From CAMLJR01 sp964631955 (GTDB lineage Bacteria > Pseudomonadota > Gammaproteobacteria > Pseudomonadales > CAMLJR01), in assembly GCA_964631955.1 (NCBI GenBank), contig CAZWBA010000002.1:379639-443638 (forward strand): a DNA stretch of 64,000 nt, in the 5' to 3' direction. This document shows positions 34,271-42,578 of the stretch, one piece after another. The translations under genes were made by a program, and so were the position numbers. Numbering within the stretch: the stretch's first letter is position 1; every line of letters starts with the position of its first letter. Under the pieces are notes generated by a model. It was not told where the DNA came from and did not search any database. It saw only the letters and a program-made list of their open reading frames with translations.

Positions 34271-35449
34271 TTACGAAACAACAACAGCGCGTTCGAAATA
34301 TTCCGCACTGCGTTCGTGTTGACCCAGACGCGCCAATAAACGCGCCAGCTCGACACACGTTTCCGGTTTATTTTCGTGTTGCAGGCTCTGCTCGAAATAA
34401 TCGCGTGCCTTGCCCCACAACTGATTGCGTACGGCGAGGCGGCCGAGACAGAGCAATAGCGTGGCACTGCTGCCGTGTTCGCGCAGCCAGTTTTCGGCGT
34501 GCGAAAACTGACGACTCGCATCACTTCCTTCCGCACGGCTGTAGAGTTCGATCAGTTCGTCGCTCCAGTGACGCCTGAGGAAATTGCGCAGCAGAATTTC
34601 GGCTTCCTCGCCCCCGCCGAGTTCGATCAAACCGCGCGTGTAGGCGGCAATGACGCGTGCATCGCGTTCGAGTGCGCGCGGCAATGACTGCCAGCGCGCA
34701 CGCATTTTTTCGATCTGCTTCTGCTTTGCGGCGTCATCGAACCACGCGGCAATGGCGCGCGCTTCAATATCGTTCGATGCCTCGCGTGAAACGAGTTTGG
34801 CCTTGCGCAATTGCGGCAGCAGATCGATCACGTTTTCCCAGTCGCGCAGACTGGTGTAAACGTCTTGCAGTAATTTCAGTACATACGGATGTTTGGTCGC
34901 CTGATTGCGCAGGCGCGTAAGTGCGGCGAGCGCTTCCTGCCACTTCCCCTGACGCAATTGCAGTTCTGCCGCCGTCACGGCAACGGCGAAATCGGTACCA
35001 TCGTCGCTGCGCTGCGCACGCAGTAAATATAATTCGGCCATCTTGTATTCGCCGTGTGCGGCAGAAGCGCGTGCAGCGAGCAGATAATTGATCGCCGGTA
35101 CTTCGGTGCGATGGGCGCCGCGATCGAGCACCACACGCGCGCGTTCGAAGTTGCCTTCGAGATAGGCAAGCAGACCTCGCTGCGTCAACTGACGGCCGCG
35201 GCGTTCGCTCCAGTTGTTGCGCCAGCGGCTGAAAATGCTGCCCTGCCGCACACTGCGATGCAGAATCAGAATCGCGCCATACATCGCGAGCAGAATAACC
35301 AGCAGCAACGCGACCGCAACCCACACCGTGGTTTCGAGCGTGTAATTGCCGAATGCGATCAGCACATAGCCGGGATCGTAGGCGATGGCGGCTGCGAGTA
35401 CCGCCGCCAGCAGCAGTGTGGCAAGTACCGCGATAAATAATCGCTTCAC
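34271..35449 (-). CDS. hemY: HemY, heme biosynthesis-associated TPR membrane protein
   Basis: This gammaproteobacterial HemY is a membrane protein with two N-terminal helices (about residues 5-24 and 40-62) and a cytoplasmic helical-repeat domain. The product has 392 residues. Repeats of TPR type run from about residue 95 to the end, for example AARASAAHGEYKMAELYLLRA and LLLCLGRLAVRNQLWGKARDYF in split form. It is not the Bacillus protoporphyrinogen oxidase of the same name. It is thought to help organise late heme synthesis. It overlaps hemX by four bases. Confidence 0.93.
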   Translation of the reverse strand: MKRLFIAVLATLLLAAVLAAAIAYDPGYVLIAFGNYTLETTVWVAVALLLVILLAMYGAILILHRSVRQGSIFSRWRNNWSERRGRQLTQRGLLAYLEGNFERARVVLDRGAHRTEVPAINYLLAARASAAHGEYKMAELYLLRAQRSDDGTDFAVAVTAAELQLRQGKWQEALAALTRLRNQATKHPYVLKLLQDVYTSLRDWENVIDLLPQLRKAKLVSREASNDIEARAIAAWFDDAAKQKQIEKMRARWQSLPRALERDARVIAAYTRGLIELGGGEEAEILLRNFLRRHWSDELIELYSRAEGSDASRQFSHAENWLREHGSSATLLLCLGRLAVRNQLWGKARDYFEQSLQHENKPETCVELARLLARLGQHERSAEYFERAVVVS

Positions 35450-36537
35450 CGTGCTGCTCCTGCTGCCGTCGCCATTTTCAGCTGACGCATTTTGATGTAC
35501 GCCTTGAGTTCGCGGCGCGATTCGGAAATATCGGGCAGGTTGACCTCAACCCGTTTGGCGATGAGTCCGTCGATTTGTGCAACGACGGCCTGCGTCGCAT
35601 GTTCGTCGACGGTGTAATACGTGGTGAGCCAGTCGCGCGCCTTGGCGAGACTGTGTTCGTATAATTTCTGGTTGCGCGTGAGCAGCGCTACCTGCGCCTG
35701 TTCGAACGCGAGTTTCAAATTCTGTTTGAGTGAAGCCTCGTATTGCGGCGCAAGTAATGGTTTGTACGGCTCGTCGCGACGGCGAATCTGCACAAGCTGA
35801 TAAAGTTTCTGCACCGCTGCGCGCAAACCCGTTTCCATCCGCTCGCTCAAGGTCGCCTGTTCGTTTGCCGGCGCGGGTGCTTCGTTCTGAATTTCGACCG
35901 GCTCGATCAGATGCAACTGCTGCGCCTGACTGGCGATGGCTTCGAGTTCGAAATAAATGCCATCGGTATCGACCACATCGACCGCTTTGAGCGCAGCGAT
36001 ATCTTTGGCCAGCGCCGCACGCGCGGGTAACAGCCCGGAGTCGTCGATGTCGTGAATGATATTGTCGGCACTCAACAATTGTTCGAGCGCGGTTTTCAGA
36101 TCGTCGCCCAGCAACAGGCGCTGATTGGCGAGCTGCAATAAATATTCGGCTTCGGTGAGCTGCCAGTCGCTGCGATCGGCGGTCGCGAGGGTGACGAGCT
36201 GTTGCTGCTGGGTTTCGACGCGTTCCTGCAATGCTTCGAGCCGCGCGGTGGTTTGATCGCGCACGCTGCGATTTTCGCTGCGCTGGACATCGAGCTGATT
36301 GCGTAGCTGGGATAGCGCATCGGCCTGGCTCTGCAACAGCGTTTGCGTGCGGAAGTCGGAAATTTCGCGCTGTGTATCGTCGCGATAAAACAATGCACCC
36401 GCCACCAGCATGGCGAGAATGGAAAATATCAGCGCAAAAAATGCCACGCCATTGCCGCGTGGCGCAGGCGTTTGTGGCGCCGGTGTCGATGATGCCGCCG
36501 GGGTCGGCGTCAGGGTTGATTCCGTTTGCTCGCTCAC
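35446..36537 (-). CDS. hemX: HemX, uroporphyrinogen-III C-methyltransferase-like membrane protein
   Basis: HemX is a single-pass membrane protein encoded after hemD in gammaproteobacteria. The product has 363 residues: a Thr/Pro/Ala-rich N-terminus, one membrane helix at about residues 30-48 (VAFFALIFSILAMLVAGALF), a coiled coil (QADALSQLRNQLDVQRSEN) and the conserved domain with WQLTEAEYLLQLANQRL and ALLTRNQKLYEHSLAKARDW. It lacks the SAM-binding motifs of real methyltransferases despite its traditional name. Its place between hemD and hemY is conserved. Confidence 0.93.
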   Translation of the reverse strand: MSEQTESTLTPTPAASSTPAPQTPAPRGNGVAFFALIFSILAMLVAGALFYRDDTQREISDFRTQTLLQSQADALSQLRNQLDVQRSENRSVRDQTTARLEALQERVETQQQQLVTLATADRSDWQLTEAEYLLQLANQRLLLGDDLKTALEQLLSADNIIHDIDDSGLLPARAALAKDIAALKAVDVVDTDGIYFELEAIASQAQQLHLIEPVEIQNEAPAPANEQATLSERMETGLRAAVQKLYQLVQIRRRDEPYKPLLAPQYEASLKQNLKLAFEQAQVALLTRNQKLYEHSLAKARDWLTTYYTVDEHATQAVVAQIDGLIAKRVEVNLPDISESRRELKAYIKMRQLKMATAAGAAR

Positions 36538-36576
36538 TGTCGAATGCTTCTCTCTAAATCCATCGGAGTTTTATGA

Positions 36577-36662
36577 GTTCCCCTTTGGTAAAGGGGTCAG
36601 GAATTGATGACGCACAAAATCCCCCGCTCGCCCTGCGAGTTGCCCCATTAAACAAACGGGGT
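36577..36662. repeat. palindrome-rich intergenic segment
   Basis: The segment holds CCCCTTTGGTAAAGGGG and CTCGCCCTGCGAG hairpins and CCCC-n-CGGGG at its end, between hemD and hemX. It resembles a worn copy of the palindromic repeats at 1052 and 30929. Confidence 0.5.
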
Positions 36663-37454
36663 ATTACGCATTTCCAGCAAAGCGTTCATTGTTGCCAGCG
36701 TGCCGGCATTGCCGGCAGCGATCGCGCGCGTAAATCCCAATTGCTTTGCCGCTGCAGCGACTCGCTCGCTCGGTGCGATCAATGTGCGCTGACTCGCCAA
36801 CTGACGCGCCGCCGGCTGCAGGCATTGCCACAGATTCCGCAGCGTTTCTTCGCTGTTAACGCTGATGGCATCGAATTGCATGCCCTGCAATTGTGCGAGC
36901 TGCGTCGCGTTCAACTGCGGCTCGCTGCGCCGGTAGCATTCAGCATAATCGACCTGCGCGCCGCGTTCGCGTAACACTGTCGCCAATTGCTCGCGTCCGC
37001 CGACACCGCGCAATATCAAGATGCGCTCGCCGTGCAATTGTTGCAGATCGTCCGTCGCGAGCAAGGCTTCGCTGGTCATTGTTTGCGCCGAACGCTGCGC
37101 ACCCTGCGCGGCGATACCGTAATCGGCGAATGCAGCGATGGTCGCGGCGCCGATGCCATACCAGGCAATATGCGAGGGCAGCGCGGGCCAGAATTGTTTG
37201 ATCCACGGCATGCCGAAGTGTAACGCATTGACGCTGATGGCGATGACGCGTCGATAGTTTTCCAGCGCCTGCAATCGCTGCAGCGTCGCCTCGCGAATTT
37301 GCGCGTCGTATTTTTCATCCAGCGGAATCACGGCAATGAGCGGAATATGTGTCGCCGAACCGCCGTGCGCTGTGATCGCGTCGATCAGTGCATCGGCGCG
37401 ACCCTGTGGTCGCGTGACGAGAACACGTAGCGACTGCAGCGATTGCTCAGTCAT
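36648..37454 (-). CDS. hemD: uroporphyrinogen-III synthase
   Basis: HemD cyclises hydroxymethylbilane with inversion of ring D to make uroporphyrinogen III. The product has 268 residues, near the usual 250. The family is poorly conserved; recognisable parts are VLVTRPQGRADALIDAI at the N-terminus, HIPLIAVIPL, AISVNALHFG and ISVNSEETLRNL in the second domain. It overlaps hemC by eight bases, as in many gammaproteobacteria, and hemX follows. Confidence 0.92.
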   Translation of the reverse strand: MTEQSLQSLRVLVTRPQGRADALIDAITAHGGSATHIPLIAVIPLDEKYDAQIREATLQRLQALENYRRVIAISVNALHFGMPWIKQFWPALPSHIAWYGIGAATIAAFADYGIAAQGAQRSAQTMTSEALLATDDLQQLHGERILILRGVGGREQLATVLRERGAQVDYAECYRRSEPQLNATQLAQLQGMQFDAISVNSEETLRNLWQCLQPAARQLASQRTLIAPSERVAAAAKQLGFTRAIAAGNAGTLATMNALLEMRNTPFV

Positions 37455-38406
37455 TGCCGCCAGCGCCGGATGCCGTGGCGTCGTAAACTTCTTTCAGGAT
37501 GACACCGGCACCCTGTTGTACCAGTTGTTCGGCCACGGCAATGCCGAGCGTTTCGGGATCGGCGCTTGTGCCATTCTGTTGCGCGCGCAATACCCGACTG
37601 CCGTCGGGCGCGCCGACCAGGCCGCGCAACTGCATCGATTTGCCGTCCGCCGATAATTGTGCGAACGCGGCGATCGGCACCTGACAACCGCCCTGCAAAT
37701 GTCTGTTCAATGCACGCTCGGCACGCACACAAAACGCTGTCGCTTCGTGATGCAGCGGTTTCAGTAAATTCTGCACGCGCGTGTCACTGCTGCGCACTTC
37801 GATACCGACCGCGCCCTGACCTGCCGCCGGCAAACTCGTTTCGGTATCGATACGCTCGCGAATGCGTTCGCCGAGTTCGAGCCGCACCAGACCCGCCGTC
37901 GCCAGAATTATCGCGTCGAATTCATTCGCATCGAGCTTCGCCAGACGCGTGTTGACGTTGCCGCGCAGCGTGAGAATTTCGATATCGGGGCGCAGTTCGC
38001 GCAGCTGGCATTGGCGGCGCAGACTCGATGTACCGACACGCGCTCCCTGCGGCAATTGCGCGAGTGTTGCAAAACGTGCGCTGACGAACGCATCGCGCGG
38101 ATCCTCGCGCTCGCAAATCGTGCTCAGTTCAAGTCCGTCGGGAAACTCCATCGGCACATCCTTCATCGAATGCACGGCGATATCAGCATTGCCTTCGAGC
38201 ATCGCGACTTCGAGCTCCTTGACGAATAAACCCTTGCCACCGATTTTGGCGAGCGGCGTATCCAGAATTTTATCGCCGCGGGTGGTGAAGGTGACGAGTT
38301 CGACCTGCAGGCCGGGATGATGGCGCTGCAATCCGGCGCGCACGAATTCGGCCTGCCAGAGTGCTAATGGACTTTTGCGCGTGGCGATGCGAAGGAGATT
38401 GTTCAT
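37447..38406 (-). CDS. hemC: porphobilinogen deaminase
   Basis: HemC polymerises four porphobilinogens to hydroxymethylbilane in the heme pathway. The product has 319 residues. It shows LRIATRKSPLALWQA at the start, KDVPMEFPDGLE, RVGTSSLRRQCQL, LRGNVNTRLAKLD, and the dipyrromethane-binding cysteine in LQGGCQVPIAAF. The ATG at 38406 is chosen over one at 38433 because of the family N-terminus and the AGGTG nearby. It overlaps hemD. algR lies upstream, as in Pseudomonas. Confidence 0.96.
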   Translation of the reverse strand: MNNLLRIATRKSPLALWQAEFVRAGLQRHHPGLQVELVTFTTRGDKILDTPLAKIGGKGLFVKELEVAMLEGNADIAVHSMKDVPMEFPDGLELSTICEREDPRDAFVSARFATLAQLPQGARVGTSSLRRQCQLRELRPDIEILTLRGNVNTRLAKLDANEFDAIILATAGLVRLELGERIRERIDTETSLPAAGQGAVGIEVRSSDTRVQNLLKPLHHEATAFCVRAERALNRHLQGGCQVPIAAFAQLSADGKSMQLRGLVGAPDGSRVLRAQQNGTSADPETLGIAVAEQLVQQGAGVILKEVYDATASGAGGND

Positions 38407-38487
38407 AGTCACCTGCCGGAAAAAACAGGTCATATGATACTACGTGCACGTAGGGATTTTGATTTGATCGTGGTACCGATCTCGCAG

Positions 38488-38663
38488 CGGGTGGGCGGGA
38501 AAGGGGGTTCTCTTTTTCAGGACGAGAAGGTGATCTTAACGAAGCTGCGGTGCAAATCGTCATCGGAGGTGTGTCGAATTCTTCTAGGCCGACCACGCCG
38601 AAGCTACTTCAATGCTCGCCACGGATGTCCTGAAAAAGAGAACCCCCTCTCCCGCCGCCCAAC
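38488..38663. repeat. long inverted repeat between algR and hemC
   Basis: The left arm (38491-38523, containing GGGGGTTCTCTTTTTCAGGA) pairs with a right arm at 38628-38660 over about 22 perfect bases plus a GC-rich outer part. The loop is about 105 bases and holds no gene. It looks like a short mobile element of the MITE kind in the algR-hemC gap. Whether it affects transcription of hemC is unknown. Confidence 0.8.
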
Positions 38664-38726
38664 CTGCTATTGCGTGCCACTTACTTTAAAAGACATCACA
38701 GCCTTTTAAAAACAGGACGCAAAGAA

Positions 38727-39461
38727 TTAACGGCTTTCCAAATCCTTGCGCACGTCGGAGAGATGGCGGCGACTCACGATCGGGCCGTGCTCGATATCGG
38801 CCAGCTTTACGCGATATTGCCCCATGCCGACCCGCTCCAGGCCCTGCACATGCTCGACGACGACGAGCGCATTGCGATGCACGCGCAATAATCTGTCGCC
38901 GAATTCTTCTTCGAGATCCTTGAGCGTATCGTCGATGAGCACTTCGCCAAAACGATGATAGACCGTCACGTATTTGTGATCGGCGATGAAATAACGCACT
39001 TCCGATAGCGGAATCATTTCCATGCCACGGCGCGATTTCGCCGTGATATGCGTGCGCGCTTCGGGTTGTTCGGCGACAGGCTTCAGCGCATGCAGTTGCG
39101 ATGCGGATAAACGTTCGGCTTTTTGCAGCGCTGCCGCCAGCTTTTCCTGATTGACGGGTTTCAATAAATAACCGACGGCGTTCGCATCGAAGGCTTCCAC
39201 CGCGTAATCATCGTACGCCGTGCAGAAAATCACGGCGGGCGACGCCGGTTTCTGCGCCAGTTTCAATGCCGCGCTAAGACCATCGAGTCCCGGCATGCGA
39301 ATATCCATCAGCACCACTTGCGGCCGTAAATTATCGCAGGCATTGAGGGCCTGCTCGCCATTTTCCGCTTCGCCGATCACTTCGATCGTGGGCAATTCCA
39401 CGAGCTGCCGGCGCAGACGCGCACGCGCGAGTGGTTCATCGTCGACAATCAACACCTTCAT
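38727..39461 (-). CDS. algR: LytTR-type response regulator AlgR
   Basis: AlgR-type regulators control type IV pili and, in Pseudomonas, alginate and virulence genes. The product has 244 residues: a receiver domain (acidic pocket Asp7/Asp8, phospho-acceptor Asp53 in VVLMDIRMPG, Lys in YLLKPVNQEK) and a LytTR DNA-binding domain (about residues 140-242, with VRYFIADHKYVTVYH and FLRVHRNALV-like RLLRVHRNALVVV). The sensor gene fimS is adjacent upstream and hemC downstream, the same order as in Pseudomonas. Confidence 0.94.
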   Translation of the reverse strand: MKVLIVDDEPLARARLRRQLVELPTIEVIGEAENGEQALNACDNLRPQVVLMDIRMPGLDGLSAALKLAQKPASPAVIFCTAYDDYAVEAFDANAVGYLLKPVNQEKLAAALQKAERLSASQLHALKPVAEQPEARTHITAKSRRGMEMIPLSEVRYFIADHKYVTVYHRFGEVLIDDTLKDLEEEFGDRLLRVHRNALVVVEHVQGLERVGMGQYRVKLADIEHGPIVSRRHLSDVRKDLESR

Positions 39462-39536
39462 TTTTTTAAACTCCTTATGAACCGTTGCGCGCGCATGTCG
39501 ATAAATACGCCAACGCTGCGGATCACATCGACCCGC

Positions 39537-40682
39537 TCATGCCAGGTCGACTCGATAGTGCAAGCACGCGACATATTCGCCTTCGCGCTGTTCGCCGCTT
39601 ACCCCTGCTCCCTCGCCGTAGAGTGCCTGCAATCGGCGCGCAATATTGTCGAGCGCCATGCGATTGCCTTTTTGTTCACCGCTGTTATTTCCGATACTGC
39701 CGGCCCGCGTATCCATGACCGGTATCGGATTGCGCACTTCGATGACGACTTCGCCATCGCGATATTCGCCGCGCACCTGAATGCAACCGCCGGCGGGCAA
39801 TGCCTGAATGCCGTGATAAATCGCATTCTCCAGCAGCGGCTGCAAACTCAGACTCGGTATCGGCAACCTGATGGGCAAGGTGTCGATCTGCCAGTCGAGC
39901 TGCAGACGCTCGCCTAAACGCAGTTGTTCGATGCGCAGATAGCGGCGACACACATCCAGTTCATCGTCGAGCGATACCTGCGTCGATATTTCCGACAGCG
40001 TCGCGCGAAACAGCGTCGCCAGATCTTCCACCGCCCCTTCGGCGGCTTTTGCATCGCTGCCAATCAGGCTGGCGATGCTGTTCATACTGTTAAATAAAAA
40101 ATGCGGGCGGATGCGCGATTGCAGCGCCTGAATGCGCGCTTCCAGTTCCGCGCGCTGTCGCTGCCGCAACTCCTGCGCGAGATAGAAATAACGCAGTGCA
40201 ATTCCCGCGAGCACAGCGCAGATCGTCAGGTTGTCGAGCAACGCCCAGACATCGAAGCGTGTCTGGCTTCCGCTCAACACCGAGCCCAGCAGCCATTGCG
40301 CGCAGACACTTATCGCCGCCGTTACGGCCAGTACCCATACATAACTGACCGCGGCGGCGCGCGCGCGCGGCCAGTGCGACAGGCGCGAACGCAACACGCA
40401 AAGTCCGGCGGCGCTGACGAGTATCGTCCACTGCACGAACAACGAAACCGTAGCGAAACCCGTCCAGCTGAAATCGCCCAGACCGACGCGGCTCACGCTC
40501 AACACGATGGCGAGCAATTCACCGATCAGGACCAGAAGAAAAACCGCCTGCACATTGCAGAGATCGGGGATAAAAAAGCCGGTTTTATCGGCGTTGCTTT
40601 TATCCCTGATATGAGTGGCCCTGGTGCGCACGCTGGCACTGGGCTGATCCCGCTGAGCTGGCATTTCCCGATCCGTTTTCAC
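39537..40682 (-). CDS. fimS: LytS-type sensor histidine kinase FimS/AlgZ
   Basis: This 381-residue membrane sensor is the expected partner of AlgR. Four or more hydrophobic segments span about residues 45-190 (LFLLVLIGELLAIVLSV-like AVFLLVLIGELLAIVL first). The cytoplasmic part is the His_kinase domain, with phospho-acceptor histidine in SRIRPHFLFNSMNSIASL, and a divergent ATPase domain with LLENAIYHGIQALPAGG and later MALDNIARRLQALYG. In Pseudomonas FimS with AlgR controls pilus assembly via minor pilins. The 75-base gap to algR suggests co-transcription. Confidence 0.92.
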   Translation of the reverse strand: MKTDREMPAQRDQPSASVRTRATHIRDKSNADKTGFFIPDLCNVQAVFLLVLIGELLAIVLSVSRVGLGDFSWTGFATVSLFVQWTILVSAAGLCVLRSRLSHWPRARAAAVSYVWVLAVTAAISVCAQWLLGSVLSGSQTRFDVWALLDNLTICAVLAGIALRYFYLAQELRQRQRAELEARIQALQSRIRPHFLFNSMNSIASLIGSDAKAAEGAVEDLATLFRATLSEISTQVSLDDELDVCRRYLRIEQLRLGERLQLDWQIDTLPIRLPIPSLSLQPLLENAIYHGIQALPAGGCIQVRGEYRDGEVVIEVRNPIPVMDTRAGSIGNNSGEQKGNRMALDNIARRLQALYGEGAGVSGEQREGEYVACLHYRVDLA

Positions 40683-40863
40683 TGTTCAGCAAGCGTAGAC
40701 CATGAGCGAAAGACGCGCCTGCGCGGTTCCGCGAGCTATGAATTACCCGTGAGGAATTTCAAAAATTGATGCGTTAATGAACTAATTTATAACGCGGCGC
40801 CGGCATTTCTCTGGAAATTGACCATTAACGATAATAAGGCGATACGTTTCCCCTGACGCAATA

Positions 40864-41976
40864 TCAGGATTCGGACGGCGCGGGCCGCGAGTCAGAGGGC
40901 GAAGGGTTTTGTGCCGCTTCGCGTTGCAGCAGTTCGCGCTTGCGCTCGATACCCCAGCGATAGCCGGCGAGATCGCCATTGCCGCGAATCACGCGATGAC
41001 ACGGAATGACGAGCGCGAACGTGTTGCTCGCGCATGCCGTCGCCACCGCGCGCACCGCTTTGGGCTTGCCGATGCGCGCAGCGAGTTCGGTATAACTCGT
41101 CGTCGTCCCGAGCGGAATATCGCGCAGCGCCTGCCATACCTGACGCTGAAACGCAGTGCCCTGAATATCGAGCGGCAATTGCAGCGCGGCATGCGGTCGC
41201 TCGATGAATTGCACCAGCTCGCGCAGCCATTGTTCGATTTGTGCATCCATCGGTTCGAATCGCGCACGTGGAAATTGCCGCTGCATGGCATCGATCAAAT
41301 CCTGCGCGCAATCGCCGATATCGATGCGGCAAATTCCTCGCTCCGTTGCCGCCAGCAGCAAGATGCCCAACGCGCACGGCACGCTGCCATAGCGCAGCGT
41401 CACCTCGGCACCGCCACGCTGAAATTGTTGTGCCTTCATTCCCAACATGCTGTCCGCGTCCGCATAGAAATGGCCCGAAGAGTTGAAACCCGCCGCATAA
41501 ATCGCATCGGTAATGCGCGATTCGTGCTGCAATGCCTCTTGCACGCGGGCACTGCGCAATGCCTGCTGAAACTGCTTCGGCGTAACGCCGACAAATTTTT
41601 TGAAAGTGCGCTGAAAATGAAATCGACTCATCCCCGCTGCCTGCGCGAGCTCATCCAGTTTCAGGCGTTTTTCGTTCTGCCCGATCAGACGGCAGATCCG
41701 TTCGATGGTTTCGCGCTGACGCTGCGATGGATCGGCCTCATTCGGCTTACAGCGCAGGCACGCGCGAAAACCCGAGCGCTCCGCTGCGATCGTATCTTCG
41801 TGAAAAACGACATGTTCGCGTTTGGGTAAGCGCGCCGGACACGAGGGTTTGCAATACACCCCCGTGCTTGCCACCGAATAAAAAAATTCGCCATCAGCGG
41901 CAACATCGCGCGTCGTCACCGCGTGCCAGCGCTGATCATCGTTTGTGTAAGCGTTGAAAGGTGTCGATATCGCCAT
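40864..41976 (-). CDS. ada: Ada: methylphosphotriester/O6-methylguanine methyltransferase and regulator
   Basis: Ada repairs methyl damage and activates its own regulon. The product has 370 residues. The N-terminal domain has zinc-binding Cys42, Cys46, Cys73 and Cys76 (VYCKPSC and ACLRCKP), with Cys42 as methyl acceptor from phosphotriesters. An AraC-type helix-turn-helix covers about residues 90-185. The C-terminal methyltransferase domain has the acceptor Cys326 in IPCHRV. The ATG at 41976 has GGAG eight bases upstream; the frame stays open to 42078. No alkB or other ada-regulon gene is adjacent. Confidence 0.95.
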   Translation of the reverse strand: MAISTPFNAYTNDDQRWHAVTTRDVAADGEFFYSVASTGVYCKPSCPARLPKREHVVFHEDTIAAERSGFRACLRCKPNEADPSQRQRETIERICRLIGQNEKRLKLDELAQAAGMSRFHFQRTFKKFVGVTPKQFQQALRSARVQEALQHESRITDAIYAAGFNSSGHFYADADSMLGMKAQQFQRGGAEVTLRYGSVPCALGILLLAATERGICRIDIGDCAQDLIDAMQRQFPRARFEPMDAQIEQWLRELVQFIERPHAALQLPLDIQGTAFQRQVWQALRDIPLGTTTSYTELAARIGKPKAVRAVATACASNTFALVIPCHRVIRGNGDLAGYRWGIERKRELLQREAAQNPSPSDSRPAPSES

Positions 41977-42083
41977 CGCCCGACTCCGAAAGCGCTGTGT
42001 TGCGCGATGACTGTACTGTAAAGCGGCAACTTCGGGATAACACTCGAAATCTTGCTTTTGAATTTTAAGAAGGTCCAACCTTC

Positions 42084-42109
42084 GTCACTCCCGCGTCGGC
42101 GGGAATGAC
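42084..42109. repeat. short palindrome of a common type
   Basis: GTCACTCCCGC-gtc-GGCGGGAATGAC is a near-perfect hairpin. It is like the GTCATTCCCGC repeats found in many proteobacterial intergenic regions. It lies between ada and the small coiled-coil gene. Confidence 0.65.
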
Positions 42110-42113
42110 CAAA

Positions 42114-42482
42114 TCAGCGTGTGACAAAAAGATAAATACAACCGATCAGACTGGCCGCGCTGATAACAAACAGCAGCCGCGAGCGGACACGCAATACGTT
42201 CACGGCATTCACCAGGCGCTGATTCTGTTCCGCGAGCGCACTGACGAGATTGGATAATTCGAGCTGCTGCGCCTGTGTGTCCTGCAGCTGCTGTTTTAAT
42301 TCCTGCAATTCGCGCGCGGTCTGATCAAGCGATACGGGTGCCTGATCGATAATGATCGCCTCGGTTTCAGCCTTTTCGGCTTTTACCCGGTGCCAGAGTT
42401 TTTGCGCGCCGGTCACCAGCTTCGGTGCATATTCGATCACCTCTCCCCAGGGCAGAAATTTCAATGCGGTTAACCAGTTCAT
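42114..42482 (-). CDS. small coiled-coil protein with C-terminal membrane helix
   Basis: No named family was recognised. The 122-residue product has an amphipathic N-terminus (MNWLTALKFLPWGEVIEYAP), a coiled coil at about residues 45-95 (rich in Gln, Leu and Glu) and a single C-terminal membrane helix (LLFVISAASLIGCIYLF). This tail-anchored layout suggests a role in holding a complex at the inner membrane. It lies on the same strand as the large envelope protein upstream, 96 bases away. Confidence 0.75.
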   Translation of the reverse strand: MNWLTALKFLPWGEVIEYAPKLVTGAQKLWHRVKAEKAETEAIIIDQAPVSLDQTARELQELKQQLQDTQAQQLELSNLVSALAEQNQRLVNAVNVLRVRSRLLFVISAASLIGCIYLFVTR

Positions 42483-42578
42483 AATGCTGCCTCTTCTTCG
42501 AACGCGCCTTCCTGATTGAGCGAATATTCTGGTGGATTGACGAATGTTCGGACCGGATCGCTTTGGAAATCCGCTGTG

